NCBI GenBank assembly: GCA_045537905.1
Contig: JAZSQJ010000053.1
Location: 1-64,000 of the forward strand
Reading direction: 5' to 3'
DNA from: SIG636 sp045537905
Lineage (GTDB): Bacteria; Bacillota; Clostridia; Oscillospirales; CAG-382
DNA: 64,000 nucleotides
The notes beneath the pieces were generated by a model. That model was given only the letters and a program-made list of their open reading frames with translations, had not been told where the DNA came from and searched no databases. A program made the position numbers and the translations under genes. Shown piece by piece: positions 60,393-64,000 of this stretch; the stretch's first letter is position 1; each line of letters opens with the position of its first letter.

Positions 60393-61322
60393 CTACATTT
60401 CAAACAGTGCGGTACTGAAATACCTTTCACCCGTATCGGGGAGCACCGTAACGACACGCTTGCCCTCGCCCAGCTTCTTTGCCAGCTCGATTGCCGCAGA
60501 TACGTTGGTACCCGAGGAAATACCGCAAAGTATGCCCTCTTTTCTGGCAAGCTGTTGGGCGGTGTCAATAGCTTCACGGTCCTTAACGATGTGAATGTGA
60601 CTGTATATATTTGTATTAAGGTTTTCGGGTACGATGCCGTCGCCTATGCCCATCTGCAAATGGGTGCCTATGCTGCCGCCTGAAAGGATAGCCGCATCCT
60701 CAGGCTCAACAGCCCAGATCTCAATATCGGGGTTAGCCGCCTTGAGTGCACCGCCTATGCCGGACAGGGTACCGCCCGTGCCCACGCCTGAGCAAAAGCC
60801 GTGGATGGGTCCCTCTACCTGCTCAAGTATCTCCTTGGCGGTGTAGTCCAGGTGTACCTGAGGGTTAGCAGGGTTAACAAACTGCTGGGGAATATAAACC
60901 TTGGGGTTTTTAGCCGCCAGCTTCATCGCCGTATCAAGACATTCTTCAATACACTCACCTATATTGCCGTTATCGTGTATCTTTATAACCTTAGCACCGT
61001 AAGCGGTGATAATTTTAGTACGCTCCTCGCTAACGCTGTCGGGCAGAATGATGATAACCTCAAGCCCCAAAACAGCGCCTGCAAGCGCCAAACCTATGCC
61101 CTGGTTACCGCTGGTAGGCTCAACGATAACAGTGTCCTCTTTAACGATACCGTCTGCCATAGCCTTTTTTATCATATTAAGGGCGGTACGGGTTTTGATA
61201 GAGCCGCCAACGTTAAGTCCCTCAAATTTAACAAGAATTTCAGCCGCACCCTTGGGCACTATTTTATTAAGGCGAATAATCGGGGTATTACCAACCGCAT
61301 CAAGTATGGTGTTGTGTATCAT
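60393..61322 (-). CDS. cysK: cysteine synthase (O-acetylserine sulfhydrylase) family
   Basis: 309-residue PLP fold-type II enzyme making cysteine from O-acetylserine and sulfide. The PLP lysine is in GGSIKTRTAL, the substrate loop is EPTSGNQGIGLA and the phosphate cup is CSGVGTGGTLSG. The Gln in SGNQG and the KTR (for KDR) are variants of a subfamily found in Clostridia; related cystathionine synthases cannot be excluded by sequence alone. GGAGGG ribosome site. Confidence 0.9.
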   Translation of the reverse strand: MIHNTILDAVGNTPIIRLNKIVPKGAAEILVKFEGLNVGGSIKTRTALNMIKKAMADGIVKEDTVIVEPTSGNQGIGLALAGAVLGLEVIIILPDSVSEERTKIITAYGAKVIKIHDNGNIGECIEECLDTAMKLAAKNPKVYIPQQFVNPANPQVHLDYTAKEILEQVEGPIHGFCSGVGTGGTLSGIGGALKAANPDIEIWAVEPEDAAILSGGSIGTHLQMGIGDGIVPENLNTNIYSHIHIVKDREAIDTAQQLARKEGILCGISSGTNVSAAIELAKKLGEGKRVVTVLPDTGERYFSTALFEM

Positions 61323-61373
61323 GTATAGCCCTCCGAATAAATGGTTACATATATAGTTTATGTAAGACTTTGT

Positions 61374-61406
61374 AAAACGCCCCGCTTAAAGTTAGCGAGG
61401 CGTTTT
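61374..61406 (-). terminator. terminator of pfp
   Basis: AAAACGCC-C-CGCT/AGCG-A-GGCGTTTT stem, 14 bp after the pfp stop, tail TTTTACA on the minus strand. The tail may double as the -35 of cysK (TTTACA, then about 17 bp to TATATG). Confidence 0.85.
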
Positions 61407-61420
61407 ATCAGTCGTTCAAA

Positions 61421-62653
61421 TTACTCCGCTTTGATTTTCTTAAGCTTAACAAATCTGGGCAGGCTGTCTTCCTTGGTCATCTGGGTCTCACCCTGAATGA
61501 GGGGAAGAGCGTAGGCGATAAACTTATCGTTAAGACCGTCCTTGGTAGCGTTCATCCAGCTCTTGGGAACCTTCTTTTCGGTGTTAGCAACAACGGAAAG
61601 GTCAAACAGCTCGATTTCGCACTTGTAGCCGCTCTTGGACTTCTTTCTCTTAAAGCCAACCATCTTATCGGTAATGCCGGAAACTGCATATTCAACAGCG
61701 GCCTTACCGGCAGAGAAGCTCTCGTCGATGTCGGTCTGAGAAGCGCAGTGAGCAGCGCAACGCTGGAGGAGAGAAAGCTCAATGCCTCTAACCTTAGCGC
61801 CGGTAGCCTTTTCAAGCTTCTTAGCAAGGATGGTAGCAAGACCGCCAAGCTGAGCGTGACCGAAGGAGTCGCGCTTACCCGTATCGGAGATAAGACGGCC
61901 CATTCTGTTACGGATGCCTTCAGAAACAGCAATAATGCACTTGCCGTTCTTAGCGTAGATTTCCTTAACCTTTTCGATAAAGTTATTGGTATTGAAGGGA
62001 ACCTCAGGGAGATAGATAAGGTCGGGACCGCAGCCCTTGTAGCTGGCAAGAGCAGCAGCAGCGGTAAGCCAACCTGCGTTTCTGCCCATGATTTCAACAA
62101 CGGTAATCATACCCTTGTCGTAAACGCGAGCGTCGTGATATATCTCCATAAGAGAGGTAGCGATATACTTAGCAGCGGAAGCGTAGCCGGGGCAGTGGTC
62201 AGTACCTGCAAGGTCGTTATCGATGGTCTTGGGAATACCCATTACACGGCACTCATAGTTATGCTCAAGCATAAACTTGGATATCTTGTTACAGGTATCC
62301 ATACTGTCGTTACCGCCGTTGTAGAAGAAATAACGAACGTCGTACTTCTTGAATATCTCAAGAATACGGTGATAGTCAGTTTCATCCTCAGAAGCGTCCT
62401 TAAGCTTGTAGCGGCAGCTGCCGAGAGCAGAGGAAGGAGTATACTTCATATGCTCAAGCTCAGCAGGGTCTTCCTTACCCATATCAATAAGGTTGTCGTT
62501 AAGCACGCCCATAATACCGTTAAGTGCGCCGTAAACCTTAGTGATGTTCTCGTTTGCCAAAGCGGTCTTTATACAACCGTAAGCAGAAGCGTTGATAACC
62601 GATGTGGGACCACCGGATTGCCCGATAATGCAGGCACCTTTTAATGCGCTCAT
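61421..62653 (-). CDS. pfp: diphosphate-dependent phosphofructokinase
   Basis: 410 residues. The phosphoryl-donor loop GGNDS (113-117) has Asp where ATP enzymes have Gly, and PKTIDND (141-147) has Lys where ATP enzymes have Gly; both mark PPi use. IMGRNAGWLTAAA and the C-terminal substrate loop fit. The reaction fructose 6-phosphate + PPi is reversible, saving ATP in glycolysis. Divergent from fba, the next glycolytic step. Confidence 0.93.
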   Translation of the reverse strand: MSALKGACIIGQSGGPTSVINASAYGCIKTALANENITKVYGALNGIMGVLNDNLIDMGKEDPAELEHMKYTPSSALGSCRYKLKDASEDETDYHRILEIFKKYDVRYFFYNGGNDSMDTCNKISKFMLEHNYECRVMGIPKTIDNDLAGTDHCPGYASAAKYIATSLMEIYHDARVYDKGMITVVEIMGRNAGWLTAAAALASYKGCGPDLIYLPEVPFNTNNFIEKVKEIYAKNGKCIIAVSEGIRNRMGRLISDTGKRDSFGHAQLGGLATILAKKLEKATGAKVRGIELSLLQRCAAHCASQTDIDESFSAGKAAVEYAVSGITDKMVGFKRKKSKSGYKCEIELFDLSVVANTEKKVPKSWMNATKDGLNDKFIAYALPLIQGETQMTKEDSLPRFVKLKKIKAE

Positions 62654-62690
62654 TGTAGTGTCATCCTTTCAAAACAAATGATTTCACATA

Positions 62691-62719
62691 ACTATAGCAT
62701 ACTTTTCAGCGTAAATCAA
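62691..62719 (-). promoter_or_regulatory. promoter of pfp
   Basis: Minus-strand TTGATT (62714-62719), 17-bp spacer, TATAGT (62691-62696) with TGC before it (extended -10). Confidence 0.75.
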
Positions 62720-62761
62720 TTATTTTTTCACAGTTTTAGTCAATATTTTCAATATTTTTCC

Positions 62762-62790
62762 TTGACAAGTTCCTTAAATGCTGTTAAACT
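62762..62790 (+). promoter_or_regulatory. promoter of fba
   Basis: TTGACA (62762-62767), 17-bp spacer, TAAACT (62785-62790), 39 bp before the start codon. Confidence 0.8.
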
Positions 62791-62829
62791 TAAGTGTAAA
62801 ATAATTTTTTCAAAGGAGATTTGGTTGTT

Positions 62830-63768
62830 ATGGCTTTAGTAACTTCTACCGAAATGTTCAAAAAAGCATACGAAGGCGGCTACGCTATAGGCGCTTTCAA
62901 TGTAAATAATATGGAGATCGTTCAGGGTATCACTGAGGCGTGCAAGGAAGAAAAGGCTCCCGTTATTCTTCAGGTTTCCAAGGGCGCTCGCGCTTACGCT
63001 AACCACACCTACCTCGTAAAGCTTGTTGAGGCTGCTATTATCGAATGCCCCGAGATTCCCGTTGTTCTTCACCTTGACCACGGTCCCGATTTTGAGACCT
63101 GTAAGTCCTGTATCGACGGTGGCTTTACCTCCGTTATGATCGACGGTTCTTCCCACTCCTTCAAGGAAAACATTGAGCTTACCAAGAAGGTTGTTGAATA
63201 TGCACACGCTCACGGCGTAGTAGTTGAGGGTGAGCTTGGTACTCTCGCAGGTATCGAGGATGACGTACAGGTTTCCGCTGAGGATTCTTCTTACACCCGT
63301 CCCGAAGAGGTTGAAGAGTTTGTTGAAAAGACCGGCGTTGACTCTCTTGCTATCGCTATCGGCACCAGCCACGGCGCATACAAGTTCAAGCCCGGCACAA
63401 AGCCTCAGCTCCGCTTCGACATTCTTGAGGACATCTCCAGAAGACTTCCCGGCTTCCCCATCGTTCTTCACGGTTCTTCCTCCGTTCCTCAGGACTACGT
63501 TACCATGATTAACGAAAACGGCGGTAAGATGCCCGGCGCTATCGGCGTTCCCGAAGATCAGCTCCGTCAGGCTGCTTCTCTTGCAGTTTGTAAGATCAAT
63601 ATCGACTCCGAGCTCCGTCTTGCTATGACGGGTACTGTTCGTAAGTTCTTCAACGAGCATCCCGATAAGTTTGACCCCAGAGAATATCTTAAGCCTGCAA
63701 GAGCTAACATTAAGGAGCTTGTTCGTCATAAGCTCGTTAACGTTCTCGGCTGCAACGGCAAAGCGTAA
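62830..63768 (+). CDS. fba: class II fructose-bisphosphate aldolase
   Basis: About 312 residues. Zinc ligands and catalytic residues are in LHLDHGPDFE, MIDGSSHSF, VEGELGTLAG, GTSHGAYKF and VLHGSSSVP. It splits fructose 1,6-bisphosphate in glycolysis and uses zinc. The frame opens at a TTG (62821) too close to AAAGGAG; the ATG at 62830 is preferred. Strong GTT/CTT/GCT codon bias suggests high expression. Confidence 0.96.
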   Translation: MALVTSTEMFKKAYEGGYAIGAFNVNNMEIVQGITEACKEEKAPVILQVSKGARAYANHTYLVKLVEAAIIECPEIPVVLHLDHGPDFETCKSCIDGGFTSVMIDGSSHSFKENIELTKKVVEYAHAHGVVVEGELGTLAGIEDDVQVSAEDSSYTRPEEVEEFVEKTGVDSLAIAIGTSHGAYKFKPGTKPQLRFDILEDISRRLPGFPIVLHGSSSVPQDYVTMINENGGKMPGAIGVPEDQLRQAASLAVCKINIDSELRLAMTGTVRKFFNEHPDKFDPREYLKPARANIKELVRHKLVNVLGCNGKA

Positions 63769-63785
63769 ATACAGTTTTTCAAATC

Positions 63786-63824
63786 AGTCCTGTTTTTCCT
63801 TTTTTGGAGAAACAGGACTTTTTT
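63786..63824 (+). terminator. terminator of fba
   Basis: AGTCCTGTTT/AAACAGGACT stem followed by T5, 17 bp past the stop. Confidence 0.92.
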
Positions 63825-63956
63825 ATTTCTGTCGCTATCAGCAAATAAAATCCCAAAATAAGTAAAAATTATAAGTCATATGCGATAAAAGTAAATAAAT
63901 ATACATGCGTATTTTTGTATGCCTTGTCATTTTTAACGTGTGCTTAACGATTTGTG

Positions 63957-63985
63957 TTGACAATTGTCATGTTTTTTGATATATT
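63957..63985 (+). promoter_or_regulatory. promoter for a gene beyond the right edge
   Basis: TTGACA (63957-63962), 17-bp spacer, TATATT (63980-63985). No coding frame starts before the window ends. The preceding 130 bp are A/T-rich without recognised features. Confidence 0.7.
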
Positions 63986-64000
63986 AATAGAGCATAACTG

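Overview
The window looks like chromosomal DNA of a Gram-positive anaerobe of the Clostridia, most likely an uncultured gut member of the Oscillospirales/Ruminococcaceae. The signs are the phoH-ybeY-era-recO order, MutS2, mini-RNase III, a LexA/RecA SOS unit with a CGAAC-N4-GTTC box, diphosphate-type phosphofructokinase, GTP-type PEP carboxykinase, dockerin and SLH proteins, strong AGGAGG ribosome sites and sigma-A promoters (TTGACA, 17 bp, TATAAT-like). There are no phage, CRISPR, rRNA or transposase genes. The left edge lies inside a dispersed repeat and may be an assembly break.

Layout. 394-10840 (minus) is one ten-gene unit: metA-nadA-nadB-nadC-phoH-ybeY-era-recO-mutS2-tcdA (methionine, NAD, ribosome maturation, repair, tRNA modification). 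10998-16379 (plus) is tsaC-coaE-lytic transglycosylase-M18 peptidase-ilvB-ilvN. 16760-20213 (minus) is a BlaI/BlaR1-type sensor pair with an operator on its own promoter. 20590-28417 (minus) holds a zinc-ribbon lipoprotein, pckG, rsmA, an XRE-cupin regulator, queG, the rpsF-ssb-rpsR operon and prs. 28660-34748 (plus) is recA-recX-rimO-pgsA-cysS-mrnC-lexA, with the only SOS box found at its head, so LexA probably controls its own synthesis as the last gene of the recA operon. 34749-35372 carries a candidate minus-strand structured RNA and tRNA-Lys; nagZ and tRNA-Pro follow.

37499-59969 is more accessory: two metallophosphatases, a sigma-like gene with a small partner, a heterodimeric ABC exporter, five secreted dockerin proteins of two dockerin types, LRR proteins, a PQ-loop protein, a hydrolase, a large lipoprotein, an AbrB regulator with a zinc ribbon, a HAD phosphatase and a zinc-ribbon membrane protein. 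60393-63768 holds cysK, pfp and divergent fba.

The most unusual signal is a 224-bp non-coding repeat with two complete copies (16481-16704 and 60116-60339) and one cut by the left edge (1-55). It sits against hairpins that differ from site to site. At both complete sites the same local hairpin is present on each side, as if insertion duplicated the whole stem-loop of a terminator between convergent genes. The element carries its own stems, one with a compensatory base-pair change. This looks like a non-autonomous mobile element that targets hairpins. Other points worth attention are the candidate RNA at 34813-35041, a PgsA homologue with a degraded catalytic motif, a hairpin between the recA ribosome site and its start, and a C39-like/SLH/dockerin protein.
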